The notes below the pieces were generated by a model. That model was not told where the DNA came from and did not search any database. It saw only the letters and a program-made list of their open reading frames with translations. The translations under genes were made by a program, and so were the position numbers. A DNA stretch of 64,000 nucleotides from Punica granatum (taxonomy: Eukaryota > Streptophyta > Magnoliopsida > Myrtales > Lythraceae): positions 17,331,699 through 17,395,698 of the forward strand of contig NC_045127.1 of assembly GCF_007655135.1 (NCBI RefSeq), read 5' to 3'. Positions 12,101 through 24,301 of this stretch are shown piece by piece. How positions within the stretch are numbered: position 1 is the first letter of the stretch; the number at the start of each line of letters is the position of its first letter.

Positions 12101-12197
12101 TCCGTCGCACGTCCCCGAGAAGGTGGACACTCCCAAGTCGCGTTGCATTTAGGCGCGGGCATGCGTGCCCCGACGAGACGAAATTCGGGTGCGCACA
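9180..12197 (+). repeat. LTR-A copy 1 (Tat-type Gypsy), 5'-truncated solo LTR
   Basis: Matches, along almost its full length, the 3' LTRs at 42354-45434 (+) and 55419-58656 (-). It ends GGTGCGCACA like them, but lacks about the first 45 bp: homology begins at AATCGTCATTTTTCC. No primer-binding site follows and no polyprotein is attached, so it is a solo or remnant LTR. Frames in its GC-rich start (9272-10004) are in the LTR and not genes. It contains two ~160-bp internal units (about 10150-10460). Confidence 0.8.
10150..10700 (+). repeat. Internal minisatellite-like units of LTR-A copy 1
   Basis: Two ~160-bp units, each ending AACTTTCCAARTTGTTTCAG, are followed by short repeats of AATTTTCAAATCAGTCCCC. 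The same block is found in the other two LTR-A copies, with three long units in the minus-strand copy. Confidence 0.7.
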
Positions 12198-12219
12198 ATA
12201 ATAAAAGGTGCAAATTTAT

Positions 12220-12378
12220 TGAGACAGGGTATAGCGCAGTAGCGCACCTCTAGCATGGTGATCAATAGGTCCCAGGTTCGATACTCAGTGAGAGTATCCG
12301 TACCTCTTTATTAGATATTTATGATTTCTATTTTAATGTATTAGGTTTATAGGCCTCTTTTGTAATCGAAAAAAAATA
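12220..12378 (+). mobile_element. tRNA-derived SINE-3
   Basis: A 159-bp retroposon with textbook polymerase III boxes: A box TAGCGCAGTAG (12232-12242) and B box GTTCGATAC (12276-12284), about 33 bases apart. It ends in AAAAAAA. Perfect 12-bp target duplications GTGCAAATTTAT flank it (12208-12219 and 12379-12390). It lies 22 bp after the end of LTR-A copy 1. It is a third SINE family, unlike the other two. Confidence 0.8.
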
Positions 12379-12390
12379 GTGCAAATTTAT

Positions 12391-13657
12391 CCTTATACTA
12401 CGTGTATCTTGTATATAATAAAAGGTCTTCCCCCAAGTTCATTTGTGAAGAAATTGCCCCAACTATCCCCACTGTAAAACAAAGTCAAACCGGCATATTT
12501 ATCTTATGTTCTAAATCATGAAGATGATATAGCTATACTAACAAAAGAAAAAAAAAAAGAAAGGTCTAACTTTAGCGGGATCTAGAAGCCCAGCATCTCA
12601 GCAGCAAACATAGGAGGATGGAAGTAGTCTGTCTGTTAGGTTCTGCTCCGACCAGCTTTGGAAGAATCGTTGGTGTGAGTTCGTTTACCGTCGGATCGTG
12701 CTCCAAATTTGAGGAAAGGTTCTACCCTCATTGCTCTCCATTCTGAACAGTGGAGATCGGGAAAGGAGACCTTCAGCCTGCATTTTGAGCCTCGAAAGTT
12801 TGCCCTCTGTTTTTGGTGAAATCCCCTTCAAATCAAATCCTAATGTTGGTTGCCAAGAAGTTTGTTTCTTGATATTTAATTCAATTGATTGAGTAGTTGC
12901 ATGCCTCTAGTCGGTGATAGCCAGATAAGAACTCCTTTTGTATTCCCATGATTGGTTGATAGTGGAGATTTGTGGGTACCCTCGGGCAGTGGTTTTTCTT
13001 CTCACGTTGAGGAGGTTTCCACGTTAAATTCTCCATCTCTTTTTGGTTATTTTAGTGCTGCAAATTTGTCAGGGTTTCTCTACTTGATCGACTTCTTCCT
13101 ATTAGGTTCGCACAAGAGGATTCATTAGCTCAACAAGTTGGACAGGCCTCCCTGGAATAAGATCAAAACATATATATCTTGGTTAGAGGTAAGCTCCTCT
13201 TATTATAGCCTCAAAAGCTGTTTTCAGATTTGCAAGGTCTTTGGACATGCAAATATTGTTTCAAAGTGTTAAACATCTAGTCATTTCCATAAATGGCTTA
13301 GCAGCATATTCGTCGATTCAAAATTCTGCTACGATGACAAAATACACGAATAAAACACCATAAAATACCAGCAAAGGCATTGATACAAATGGAGTCTTAC
13401 AATGAGATTAAAGCATGATTAAAGCAACTGCAGTTTCTCAATTGAGCATTCAATCCACCTCCATGAGGTGTTCAAAAGCCTACAGTCTAATAAATTCCAC
13501 TCGCATAAACAATTACTGAACCCTCAAAGTTGCTCCACAAGGGCATGAAAGTATCAATTGAAAGTTAGGGGCCGAGCTATTATGAAGTCAAACTTTCCGC
13601 TTATATAATTCTTTCCAATGCTCAAACAAGAAAAAAGAATTGCAAGTCTGGTTATGC
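12391..13657. other. No gene recognised
   Basis: About 1.27 kb of unremarkable sequence. Part (12600-13200) looks transcribed-like in composition, with AG/GT signals, but there is no open frame of useful length and no domain. Homology with the 18.3-kb repeat starts only at 13658. Confidence 0.35.
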
Positions 13658-14868
13658 TACCAGTGTAAATTTAATTTCCTGGAAATTCATCCGCAAACAC
13701 GTGGCAACTCCTAAACTTGTCACGAGCCCATAAGCATAATCATAATTCTCCAAAGAAACAAGCCTAAATTGTTCCTCGAAGGAGTATGTTGTTTCACCAT
13801 GAGCAATCCCTCGGGTACGACAACGTTTTACCGAGATCGAACCTTTCGGATCTCGAACCACATATACATGACTTTTGCGATAAATATTGAATATGTCATT
13901 GTACTCTCAACATTTAATCATGCTTCCTCAATTGCGTCATTAGAAATTTCCATGCGATTACAATCTTGGAGGCGGGATAAATGAATTGATATCTAGTAAT
14001 TTCCCATTACTAGATTTCCTCATGGTCCACATGCGTCTTAATTTGAGATAAGATGAAATGCAACATGGCTACCAAGACATGTATTATTTTTTACTTGTGG
14101 TCTTATCTTTATCACAGTTTGCTCCTCCGAACCATTTCGTGGGTGGTTATTTGGATTTATCCACTCAAAATTAACACGTATCTCATGTGTTCTTATCCAT
14201 CAAGCAGCTCTACGTGCAATTCACGCACAAATGAGGAATAACTGGTCTGAGCTCTGGTTGTATAAAGGGGGAGACAATGCTTCAGATGAACACACATCAA
14301 TCAACTTCAACAGAAATACTCTGTAGCTTTTATCTTCCGTTCCTCGCAGCCCCTATCTTAGGAGCAGATATAATATAAACAACCCCGTCGGTTCATCGCG
14401 TCTAGGGCTTCACCCTCAACGGTTTGGGCCAACGCTTGTTCAAAGCAGCATAATTCCCATCCTCAACGACTTAAGCAACCGATCCCGTGACGGCAAGACG
14501 CTTCTTCAACCACTCGAGCTATCATACACTGGTGGTGGCCAAGCTCATCTTCAATGACATCGGTCCTCTCCATTTGAATCATCCAGGAAGTTCGAGTTCA
14601 AATCCAAGGCCATTCGTCCCGACGTCTCAAGGAAGTACCAGTTCATTCCATCCTCCACGGTTCGAGTGGCCCCCCGTGTTGGAGATCTCAGGCCTAAACT
14701 ATATCAGCGTAGTCATTCCATCTGATGTAGGCCATCCTTGAAGACTCTTCAGTTTGAATTTCTTTTATACTTATATGTACTCGTGATGTTTTTATCTCTT
14801 AGTGAATGAAATTTTAATTTCGTTCGTTTCATCAAATTCACGAGTTCATTTATTTTCCAATCCTTCCT
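13658..14868 (+). pseudogene. Gene-like direct repeat, copy A (promoter to 3' end)
   Basis: The first part (13658-14568) matches 18297-19175, and the last part (from about 14637) matches 52065 onward. It has a TATA box (TATAAAG, 14261-14267), a 5'-UTR-like stretch ATCAATCAACTTCAACAG shared with copy B, and a polyadenylation-like AATGAAAT near 14803. Reading after the leader, the frame LLSSVPRSPYLRSRYNINNP (about 14326-14385) is shared in pattern with copy B, but stops interrupt it. A second frame ends in SGLNYISVVIPSDVGHP (14690-14741). I do not recognise the protein. It is best read as a decayed duplicated gene; a non-coding repeat is possible. Confidence 0.4.
14261..14267 (+). promoter_or_regulatory. 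Candidate TATA box, copy A
   Basis: TATAAAG followed by GGGGGA and a conserved leader ATGCTTCAGATGAA. The same arrangement stands at 18879 in copy B. Confidence 0.4.
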
Positions 14869-15078
14869 CCGTGGGAAGTCCTTGTTTTAGAGGAAAGGCG
14901 AAAGAACCCACATGGATTTGAGTGGAGGGAAAAGAAATTCTCCAATTTTCCGGAGAAAATGGAAAATGGAAAATTACTTTTCTTCTTTCATCGAAATCTG
15001 GAAATAGATTTTTGGCGACTATGGGAGGCCTATCTTTAAGTTGGAGAAGGATCTCGCGCCAAAAACCAGTGTGTATAT

Positions 15079-17361
15079 TGTTACTTATATGCCCTAGAGC
15101 CGATATATGTATTTCGACAATTCCTATTTATGGCAATGATATTTATTCTGTTATTCATAAATTGTTCATGTTTAATGGAGTAAGTCCATAAGATACTTGA
15201 CAAATGCTTAAATCTCAAATAGTTGAGAATATGAGTGACCGAATATTCTGGTACAGGTTTCTTTAAATTGTTCGTGGTCGTAGGAATCTTAGTTGGACAT
15301 TATCATTCAGGATAGACCGTCACATTTGTTTATATCGATGATTAGTATAAAGATACTAATGGAGATGAAGTAGTGAGTCTCATGCTATTTGTTATCTAAT
15401 ATCGAGGCAAACATGACGCTTATAGAGATAAGTGAGTCAAACTGTGACGTACATATAATATTCACGTGGTGCTTTATTGTTGTCAATGAATATTATCTAG
15501 ATCGTAGTAGTGCATATAGTTTTTAGACCTGAGATGACACGGTTATCTAATACATGGGTAATTAGGATTTGCTCCTGCCTATATACTTGTGCTAAGCATG
15601 GGTATCCAACATACGGTGATCCTAGTTAGTTTGTATGGAGGTAGATGTTCAGTCGAAATGAGATTCATTGACTTGAGTAAATAGGGAAAGATCCTATGGG
15701 TTTGAGTTCTATTCTTGATATCCTTGGTCAAGGTGAATGGGTTTAAATACAAAAGATGTTCTATTTTAAGTTCTATCGATCTATGAAGAGAAGTTCAGAG
15801 GTTTCATAATTAGCTATAGGGTTTGACATTAACCTTGAACTTGGCTAGATCGGTATCTGCAATGAAGGGACTCGAGTGCGTGGCATATATGGTCATTAGT
15901 TCATCAGAATGTCTTGATTCCACGTTATCATGATATGTTGTTGGGTGTCACTCATGATTTTTGGGAACCAATGACATTTTGGAAATTGTGCTTTTGGTTG
16001 TGGAAAGGAGTTCCCGATAATGTCAAAGCGGTTGACATTATAGTCTCATTGCCATTTAGTGATGAACCTAGTTAGTTACACACAATAAAACGTGTTTAAG
16101 CCTAGAACTAATTGATTCTAATTAAGGCAGTTAATTAGCAATCAATTATTGGATTAGACACTACCAGCACGGTGGTTTAGTAGTTAAACATCAAGCGCTC
16201 CACTTGAACATCACGAGTTCGAACCTCACTGAGGACGTAGAGCTCGTCATTATGTGGGTGTATTATGGGATGACGGTGGCCGGCCTATAATGCTTGATCC
16301 AGTGGGCCTTGAACTTAATTTACTAGTGTGTTGGTGGGGTTGCGGTGACCAAGTTGGGCTAAAGACTCAGCGAGCTATGGTAAAAGGAACATTCCGTGGC
16401 GGTTAGGTTCCCTTAGTTGGGGCAGCCACAGCTGGCTAATAACCCGACCTAGCCTTTATATTCAGCGAAAAAAAATTATCAGATTAGACTTGAAATGTAG
16501 TTGCAGGGGTGCTAGCACATTCTAAAGTCAAATTCAACATTGAGGTAGACTTATTTAATGAATTATTATATTCGATATAATAGTATCATAAATGGAAAGT
16601 TATTATATATATAAAACGTGTATGTATTAGAACGTGCATTACTGTTTTTTTTCTTTTGGGTCCTCTGTGAGTTATGAAATAATTCACGGGTGTTTTTACG
16701 AACACTTAAGTCTTTGGGACTTATTTGCAAATTGTAATTAATTGTGGATTAATTATAAATTTTAAACAACCCTTAGGGCTAATTGGCAAATGTATACATA
16801 TATATAGATATGTGTGTTATATTTGTATGTGTGTTAATGGCCAACTCTGAAAGAGAGGCAAGTCACGGCCAAGACGAGAAAAACAGAGGGGCGGTGAACG
16901 CTGAATAAAGACGGCCAGCGCTATCTCTTGCTTGTGGCTGATTGGAGAAAATTTATTTTCGTTGGCCGCCCGTTGCACGTGGAGTTCACCATCCATTCTA
17001 TCTTTACTTGAGAGCGTAGTCCGATCGTGTGGGCAACCCGTGGAGACTAGTTCAAGTCGAGGAGGAACAACCCCTTGGCGAAGACGCGTTCGTGTGGACG
17101 AGCTAGAGGTCTAATACTTGGGCGGCTTCATGCGATTATTCAAGAGGGCGATTACTTGGTGGTCTTGTAGGGATTTTGCAAACAAGGTATTTTTCGATAA
17201 ACCCTAATAGGATTATCAAGTTAGCATTGTCTAATCGTGACAAAGTGACAGGATGCATTCGAAAAAAAATTCCAGATGTCGATCCTACGTGTATGAATAA
17301 ATAAAATTTTAATTTATCGTTTATTCCGCTTCTACTATTTTTTCAGTATCGTTTTCTTACA
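15079..17361 (+). repeat. LTR-D copy A, Copia solo LTR
   Basis: Begins TGTTACTTATATGCCC and ends TTTTCTTACA. A 5-bp TATAT stands on both sides (15074-15078, 17362-17366), though this is low-complexity. No primer site, polypurine tract or polyprotein is attached. It matches 52513-54381. It is 2283 bp, of which 330 bp are SINE-1 and its target duplication. Confidence 0.7.
16160..16474 (+). mobile_element. tRNA-derived SINE-1, copy 2
   Basis: Same family and length (315 bp) as 435-749. The B box is GTTCGAACC (16217-16225) and the 3' end is A-rich. Target duplications are ATTATTGGATTAGAC (16145-16159) and ATTATCAGATTAGAC (16475-16489), two mismatches. It sits in LTR-D copy A; the paralogous site in LTR-D copy C (about 53572-53586) is empty. 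Confidence 0.85.
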
Positions 17362-17644
17362 TATATTATGTTGAAACGGTTTCATTAACCCAATTAATAG
17401 AGCGGTCTGAAATTATTTTTCTATTCCGGTGGATTCCTTATTACCTCGACAATGGGTTCTGATTCGAAATTAGACGTTTGAACTCTACTCGTCGTTCTGA
17501 ATGCGTATAGTCAAAACACAAAGACATTAGAGTTTGAAGCAGAATCCATAACTCATCGGAATTCTGAAAAATGTTACCTTAGATTTTCAGAATTCTGAAA
17601 TAACTCCCTTGAACTCCTCAAATAATCACTTCACATTCAAAATT
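17362..17644. other. No feature recognised
   Basis: Short AT-rich stretch between LTR-D and the MITE; no coding frame or repeat seen. Confidence 0.35.
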
Positions 17645-17842
17645 ATGCTCCATTCGGTTTCGCAGTTAAAATCACAAAAATTTTAACTTTAACTTTAACT
17701 CAACACACTACACAATAAAAATACACATTTTCCAAGTAAAAAATTTTAACTTTAACTTTAACTCGACACACTACACAATCATTTATCCTTTTCTATAATC
17801 AAAATCAAAGTTACTTTAACTCTGAAACCAAACACACCATAA
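17645..17842. mobile_element. MITE, copy 2
   Basis: About 198 bp with imperfect inverted ends: TATGCTCCATTCGGTTTCG against the reverse of GAAACCAAACACACCATA. The interior repeats TTTTAACTTTAACTTTAACT twice. No coding capacity. Target duplication is TA or TWA at most, so the superfamily is uncertain. Confidence 0.6.
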
Positions 17843-18296
17843 GGTTTCACTTCTTTTTACATGTGGCCATCGACACCACTGTACAAGTAACATTAAAATA
17901 TTATATTTATGTGTGAATTCGAAGTCATCATGCTGGCTTGGTTCTAAAAGTGGTAAATAAATATATATACATAGTATATATGCATATATATATATATATG
18001 AGTTTATATGTGAATTTGTTTTCTAACTATTCAAATTCATGCTTCATAATGATACAGATCTGATGTTAGTCACTAAAATCTATTATGCCACCTTTGAACT
18101 TCGCTTTGCGGGCACGTCTATAGTCTAATGGTTCTGAAAACACAATTCAATTTTTTCTACAAAGGTCATCGCCCCTAAAGAGGACCATCGATATTACATT
18201 AATTCGAAATTCAAAAGTTTGCAAAATTTATCATGGAACTGAGACTCCTAATTGCGTAAAATTCTCACTCGAATTTCACCCTCCGGGGCATTTGTT
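17843..18296. other. No gene; TA microsatellite
   Basis: AT-rich stretch with an ATATAT run near 17960-17999. Nothing else recognised. Confidence 0.4.
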
Positions 18297-19175
18297 ACCA
18301 GTATAAATTTAATTTTCCCAAAAATTCATCTGCAAACATGTGGCAGCTCTTGGTTGCGTCACGAACCCATGAGCATAATAGTAATTCTCCAAAGAAATGT
18401 GCCTAAAATATTCCTCGAAGGAGTAATGTGATTTCACCATGAGCAATCCCTCGGGTCCAAACTCAGAGACGATGCCAAATTCAATACGACGACGTTTTAC
18501 TGAGATCTATTTTTTCGAATCTTGAGCCACATATGTATGATTTCTGCGATAAATATTGAGTATGTCATCGTACTCTTGACATTTAATCATGCTTCCTCGA
18601 CTGTGTCCTTGGAAATTCCCAGGCGATTACAATCTTGGAGGCGGGATAACTAAATTGATATCTAGATGAAAGGCAACATAGCTAGCAAGACGTGTTATTT
18701 TTGACATGTGGCGTTATCTTCAAGAGCATCATCACAGTTTGCTCCTCCAAACCACTTTGTGGGTGGTTGTTTGGAATTATCCACTCAAATTTAACGCGTG
18801 TTGCTCGTGTTCTTACTCAATAAGCAGCTGTATGTGCAATTCACGCACAATTGAGGAATAATCGCTATGAGCTCTGCCTATATAAATGGAGTTCAATGCT
18901 TCAGATGAAAACACACAGAGCAATCAACTTCAACAGATTATTTTGTAGCTTTTGGCTTTCGCCCCTCGCGGCCCCTATCATAGGAGTAGATGTAATGTAG
19001 ACAATTCCCTTGGTTCATTGCGGTTAGGGCCTTGCCCGCAAAAGTTCGAGCGAACGCCTGTTCATGGCGGCAAGATTTCCATCCTCTATGACTTGAGCAA
19101 CTAATCCTGTGGCGGCAACAACTCGGGCTATCATACAACGATGGCAGCTAAGGTCGTCTTCAACAACTTCGGTCC
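18297..19175 (+). pseudogene. Gene-like direct repeat, copy B, left half
   Basis: Matches copy A from 13658, with the same order: long upstream region, TATA box (TATATAAA, 18879-18886), leader ATCAATCAACTTCAACAG, then the frame LLAFAPRGPYHRSRCNVDNS (about 18950-19009). Homology stops at CGGTCCT (19176), where LTR-B sequence begins. The missing 3' part is found at 52055, so this copy seems split by the retrotransposon stack. Function unknown; expression unlikely. Confidence 0.4.
18879..18886 (+). promoter_or_regulatory. Candidate TATA box, copy B
   Basis: TATATAAA at the same place as the TATA box of copy A, in a conserved upstream block. Confidence 0.4.
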
Positions 19176-19403
19176 TATTCTTGAACCACAATAGAGAACC
19201 ACCGGATAGTTCACGGGTTACTAATCATAGCCGGGTCATCAAGGTCAACCAGACAACTCCGGAAGCGATGCGCAGAGGATCACAGCAGAAGAAGAATTTG
19301 AAATCAACAAACTAGCATGATTATGAGGAGGAGGGGCAAAATCGTCATTTCTGTCATCCATCGGAGGGAAGTATTTTTGACTATTTGCTCGAGCGTTCAC
19401 GGC
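19176..19403 (+). repeat. LTR-B (+), left piece
   Basis: Matches the reverse strand of about 51776-51990 in LTR-B (-): shared ATAGCCGGGTCA, GGTCAACCAGACAA and TTGCTCGAGCRTTCACGGC. The first ~60 bp of the LTR are missing. It continues at 26089 after the solo LTR-C. Confidence 0.75.
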
Positions 19404-21678
19404 TGTCAGTACCCAATTTTGGCTTGTCTGCTCCCAACAAGGATCACCCGATCAAAGCTCGGGTCACTATTCACGGTTGGGCCGACGGACGCAGACGTGG
19501 GGACCCGGAGACATGAACTACAAGGAAGAGACATAAGCCATCAAGGGGCGCAAGAGGGGCAATCGGAAGGGTAAACAAACAACGAGCCCCAAAATAGCGG
19601 AAGCCGGCACTGTGGCACTATTTATCGTCGGATCACCGGAGTGTCAAAGATACCTAAAATGGGACTCTAAAAATCCCTCTTGGTACCAAAATGATCGATG
19701 ACACCTCCGAGCACATTTCAGAAGTCTCATGTTTAAGCCGGGGCACCCCCGAACATTCGCAGAAGCCTTTCTTAAGGGGGCTCCCGGGAGGCCCGATCCA
19801 CGAACAAATAAACGGCACCCGAAAACAGGCCTGCACACACCCGAGGGTCACCAGGACCTTGGAACAGGTTTCTGACTGCTTTTCGGAACTCATCTTGGTC
19901 TCCCGAGTGGATCTCGACCGGGAAAAATGGGCATTTTCTACACAGAATCATAGCCGGGGACCCTTCTAACAAATCGTTGGTGCACGAAATCTATGTCAAC
20001 CAATCCCAAGGACCTCAAGGCCCGGGGAAATGAACCCTAATCACATTGCACAATCCATTTAGATTTCCTAAGTACTATTCCTGCGACAAAAGGGCCCCTT
20101 TCAAACGGAATCTCGCGCTTAGAGTCTATTCAGGGAAATGTTGACGTCCGAGCTCCGCACCACCCACTCCCAACTACCCCCAGGGGCTAGGAAATCATTT
20201 CGGCTCGGACCAAGCAAATCATACCGGTTTCCCGAGTGACGTCTCAATGGTCACGAACGCCTTCCGGCAAACCTTCGAGACTCGTTTCTAACAAACAGAG
20301 ATCGCAGTGGTCTCTGAACACATCAGAACACTTGGGAAACACTGAGAGAACCTCGTTCGGGAATTCCTAGGATGTCTCCGAATATCGATCTCTAGCCGGG
20401 GTCGGCGAGTCAACCGTTCTGCCCAAGGCACAAAGCACACCGACGCGAGCAATACAGCATGCAGAGGCATGAACAAGCTACATAAATGGACAACTTCACT
20501 TTGATCATCCGAACGGAGCAAAACCGGCTTTCGAGTCCCCGGGTCACCCGAGCTTTCGCTTACGAGAAGCATGTCGATATTGGGCTCATTAAAATCGTAT
20601 TTGCGCGTATATTGATAATTCGTCGTTCAAGCGAGCCACGGAAATCAAACGCACGATCAATCGAGCCCCGAGCTTCTTCCGACTTTTCTCCTAATCAAGT
20701 GGGACCCTTGAATTAGCCAAGCCAAGCCAAGCTGCGAGCCATGGCTCTCCTCTAGAGGCAAGCCATATGAGCCTCCACCACTCAAATTCAAAATATATCT
20801 TACACCCATCAACTCCACTCTTCCATTCATCACCTCCCATCAATTTTCCCTTAGCTTCCCCAACACTCAAGAGACCAATTCCCCTCCCTAATCTCTCTTA
20901 AGAAATTCGGATGTCCTAAGCACCATTTAATTGCACTTAACTTCACTCAATCTTGTCATTAAGCTTGCATTTAAAAGTCCATTGGGTCATTAACTTAATC
21001 ACAACTCACTATCCATTCTCTCTCAAGCTCTCTCACTCTAGAAAATCCTCTCAAGCCCCTTAGAGTTCAGCATTTTCTAGAAAAATCGCATAGCCTCACC
21101 TCAGCCCGGTTACAAGGCAAAATTACCCGAAAACTCAACCGTTTTCTGGCGACCGTCACCCAACCTAAGCTAACTTCGACCAAACTTCATATCCCACATG
21201 CATTCAACCTCCCGAGTCCAATCACGGTGTTAGTTTTGCCATTTGAAGTCATCTAGGTCCCGTTTCAACCCAATCCAGATTCGGGTCCCTAGGGAGTTTC
21301 CCGGTTTCTAGGCGAGTTCTTCCTTCCCGACTTATCCAAGCCTCAACAAACTACATACCCCACATGTATTCGACCTCCTGAGTCCATTTCTGGTGTTAGT
21401 TTTGCGATTCGAAGCTTCCAGCAGCCCGAACCAGCTCTGTCCAGAATCGGGTTCCGTAGACATTTTCACGGCTTTCCGGGCTTCCTCGACATTTCCACTA
21501 CCTCACGACTATGGCGAGTCGTGCCATCACTTCTTAGGGGTTTCTCATGACCCTCACTCTCCCCTGTGACAAGGTAGTCACGTGCCGAGAGCCGCTCAAC
21601 CGTGCACCACCGCCATTTCTCTCATTTCTCTCTTCTCAGATTTTTCCAGTTTTTTTACCGGTTTTCTTTATATCTTCC

Positions 21679-22460
21679 AGGAAAATCTAGGAGTGAAATC
21701 TTCACAAAACCACCGCAAGTGCGATCCTCAGCCTCTTAGGAATCCAATGCAACCGATCTTGCATCAAAATACCACCGGGAGCCCCCGGGACAGCCATTTC
21801 TTTCCCGATGCCCAGTCAGGTCTGTTTTGTTCCAGACGGGTTTGTGTCGTCTCTGCTAACCCGACTTTGCTTTTGATTTCAGGAAAATCTAGACGTGCAA
21901 TCCTCATGAAACCACCGCAAGCGCGATCCTCAGCCTTTTGTGAATCCAGTGCAACCAACCTTGCATCAAAATACCACCGGGAGCCCCCGGGATAGCCATT
22001 TCTTTCCCGATGCCCAGTCGGGTCTGTTTTGTTCCAGACGGGTTTGTTTCGTCTCTGCTAACCCGACTTTGCTTTTGATTTCAGGAAAATCTAGACGTGC
22101 AATCCTTACGAAACCACCACAGCCATGATTCTCAGTCTCTTAGGAGTCTAGAGCCACCTACCTTGCATCAAAATACCATCGGGAGCCCCCGGGACAGCCA
22201 TTTCTTTCCCGATGCCCAGTCGGGTCTGTTTTGTTCCAGACGGTTCTGTTTTCTGCTAACTAACCCGACTTTGTTTTTGATTTCCGAAAAATCTACGAGT
22301 GCTCTCCTCCCGAAACCACTGTAGGCGTGATCCTTAGTCTCTTGGGAATCCAACGCAACCGGCCCCATGAGAAAAGGCCACCCCGATCAACCGGCGTAGC
22401 TCCGACAAGCCGGACTGTCAGTCGACCCGATTGCACCGATTCGGGTCTGTTTGTTCCAGG
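21679..22460 (+). repeat. 202-bp tandem repeat in LTR-C, ~3.9 units
   Basis: Units begin AGGAAAATCTAG at 21679, 21881 and 22083, and a diverged fourth at about 22285. Each holds TTTCTTTCCCGATGCCCAGT and GGTCTGTTTTGTTCCAGACG. Frames across it are repeat translations, not genes. Confidence 0.85.
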
Positions 22461-23936
22461 GGGTAGAACCGACTTCCCGAACCCCTTTTTCAGACTTACC
22501 TCGATTTTCCCTCATCCCGGGGCTAGGTATAATCTCTCTACGATTTAGAGGAGTTAGGTCTTCAATATTTACTTGTTGTGGAATGACAAGGTGGTTGATA
22601 ACTATATTACATGCAAGTTTCATCTTTTATTCGTTTCCGTGTATATTTACGTCGTTCATCATGCACATACATCGTTATATTACATGCATCATGGTTGGAG
22701 ATGATTAAAGTCGGGGTAGAAGAGACCACACGGTCCGGCAAAGCCATAGGAACTCACGGCTAGATCCCACAGGAGGGAGCCGTGGGGTTCCTTTGGTTCA
22801 CCGAGACTAAAATGATCTCTCCTTCTTCGAAGTTGATTGCTTTCCCGCGTCTTACATTTCCAGCATTATGTGTCACGATTGCGCGACGAGAATAAGTTGG
22901 TTTCGTTGTCAAGGAAACCATCAAAGCTCAGGAAAAACCAAGGGGAGCTTTTGGTGGATTCCCCTAGGGAGTTGGCCGAGACTCCCATGTGGCTTGCCCT
23001 AGCCTAGAACGGTTTCCTTCACCCCGAAATAGGTCGGTTCTCGTGGTTTCATTTTCATGTGTTGTCGATTGCATGAGCCGACGTCGTTTCATAGATTCCC
23101 TTTAAATATCGTGTTTACGTTTGCTTGAGTGTTTGTTTGCGTTTTGAAGATCATCGTGGCATTGGCTTTGTAAAATGTATGTCATTGTCGTGTTCGATAT
23201 TTTATGCATGTAAGAAGCGGTCAAAACCGATATAGGAGACGATTCGGGACCTAAGCCGGGTCAAGGAGGTTTTCGGCTTCCCCCTTGGGGGGTGGCCGAA
23301 TGCCCCTTGACCTTCCTCGGGTCGAGGACGGCCTCCTCTATCGCTTCAAAATCGGTTTTTGGAATTGATTGCAATTACGTTTTTTTTTTTTTTTAGTCAT
23401 TAGTTTCACATTAGTTTGTATGTTAGGCGCGTTAATTTTGAACAATCATTCCATTAATCCATAATAATGGAGGTTTAACACCTCAATCGCTAAACCACTC
23501 CACAAATGGAAAATGGGACGTATCATTTAATTAATTAAATCATTTGGCTTAAATATTTGGATGAATTGAATATTAATTTATAAACGCGTCGACGAATTAC
23601 AAAATATCGGAAACGCCCTTTTAAAACCCACAATTTCAAAAGCATCGAGACACTTAACACGCGTAGCATGGGCATCTAGGGAATGCTCGCGCGCCTCGAC
23701 TCAAGTCCGGGCCCAATTTGAGGTGGCTAGGGTCGGGGTGTACGAACCTTTCTTAGACCACTCCCGGGCGGAACAATCGTTTTCTCGGCTCTCTTGGGGT
23801 CGGCATGACCCTGATGGACCCAAGGGATTGATTGGCACCGGCTACCGACTTTCGATAGTCCGTGTCATGTGATCTCAAATTTCACACATACACTTTACAC
23901 ATTTTACAATTCAAGGGCGTAATCGTTGTTTCGTGA

Positions 23937-24121
23937 TGTTGGGCCGGTTTCTCTCCTATATGGAGAATGGTGAGTGCGGGTGTTGGAAGTAATCCCACAT
24001 GGAAAAGTTGAGAGGAAATCCATAGGTTTATAAGAGATAATGGTCTAGTAACCCATAGGCTTAAGCTTTTGGGTTGCGGATGGGCCCAAGTCCAAAGTAG
24101 ACCTGTGGATTTTTCCTAACA
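23937..24121 (+). repeat. TRIM left LTR
   Basis: 185 bp; differs from the right LTR at the base in CCCATAGGC versus CCCATTGGC. Confidence 0.93.
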
Positions 24122-24123
24122 AG

Positions 24124-24135
24124 TGGTATCAGAGC
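24124..24135 (+). other. TRIM primer-binding site (tRNA-iMet)
   Basis: TGGTATCAGAGC, the standard plant Met-initiator primer site, two bases after the left LTR. Confidence 0.9.
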
Positions 24136-24301
24136 CCAAGGTAATGATCCTGGGGAAGTGCACACGCTATGCGTGGAAACCCACACCACGCCAAGGCCCG
24201 AGTGTGGAACTCGTGGCTAGTGATGGGCCTAACAATTGGTATCCGAGTCCGGAAGTGGAAGCCCGGCTCGAAGTCCTCCATATAGTCGAGAAGGGGGGAA
24301 T

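Noticed and set aside
12228..12300. A tRNA gene
   Set aside because: A and B boxes are present but no closed cloverleaf or acceptor stem; A-rich tail and target duplications mark a SINE.
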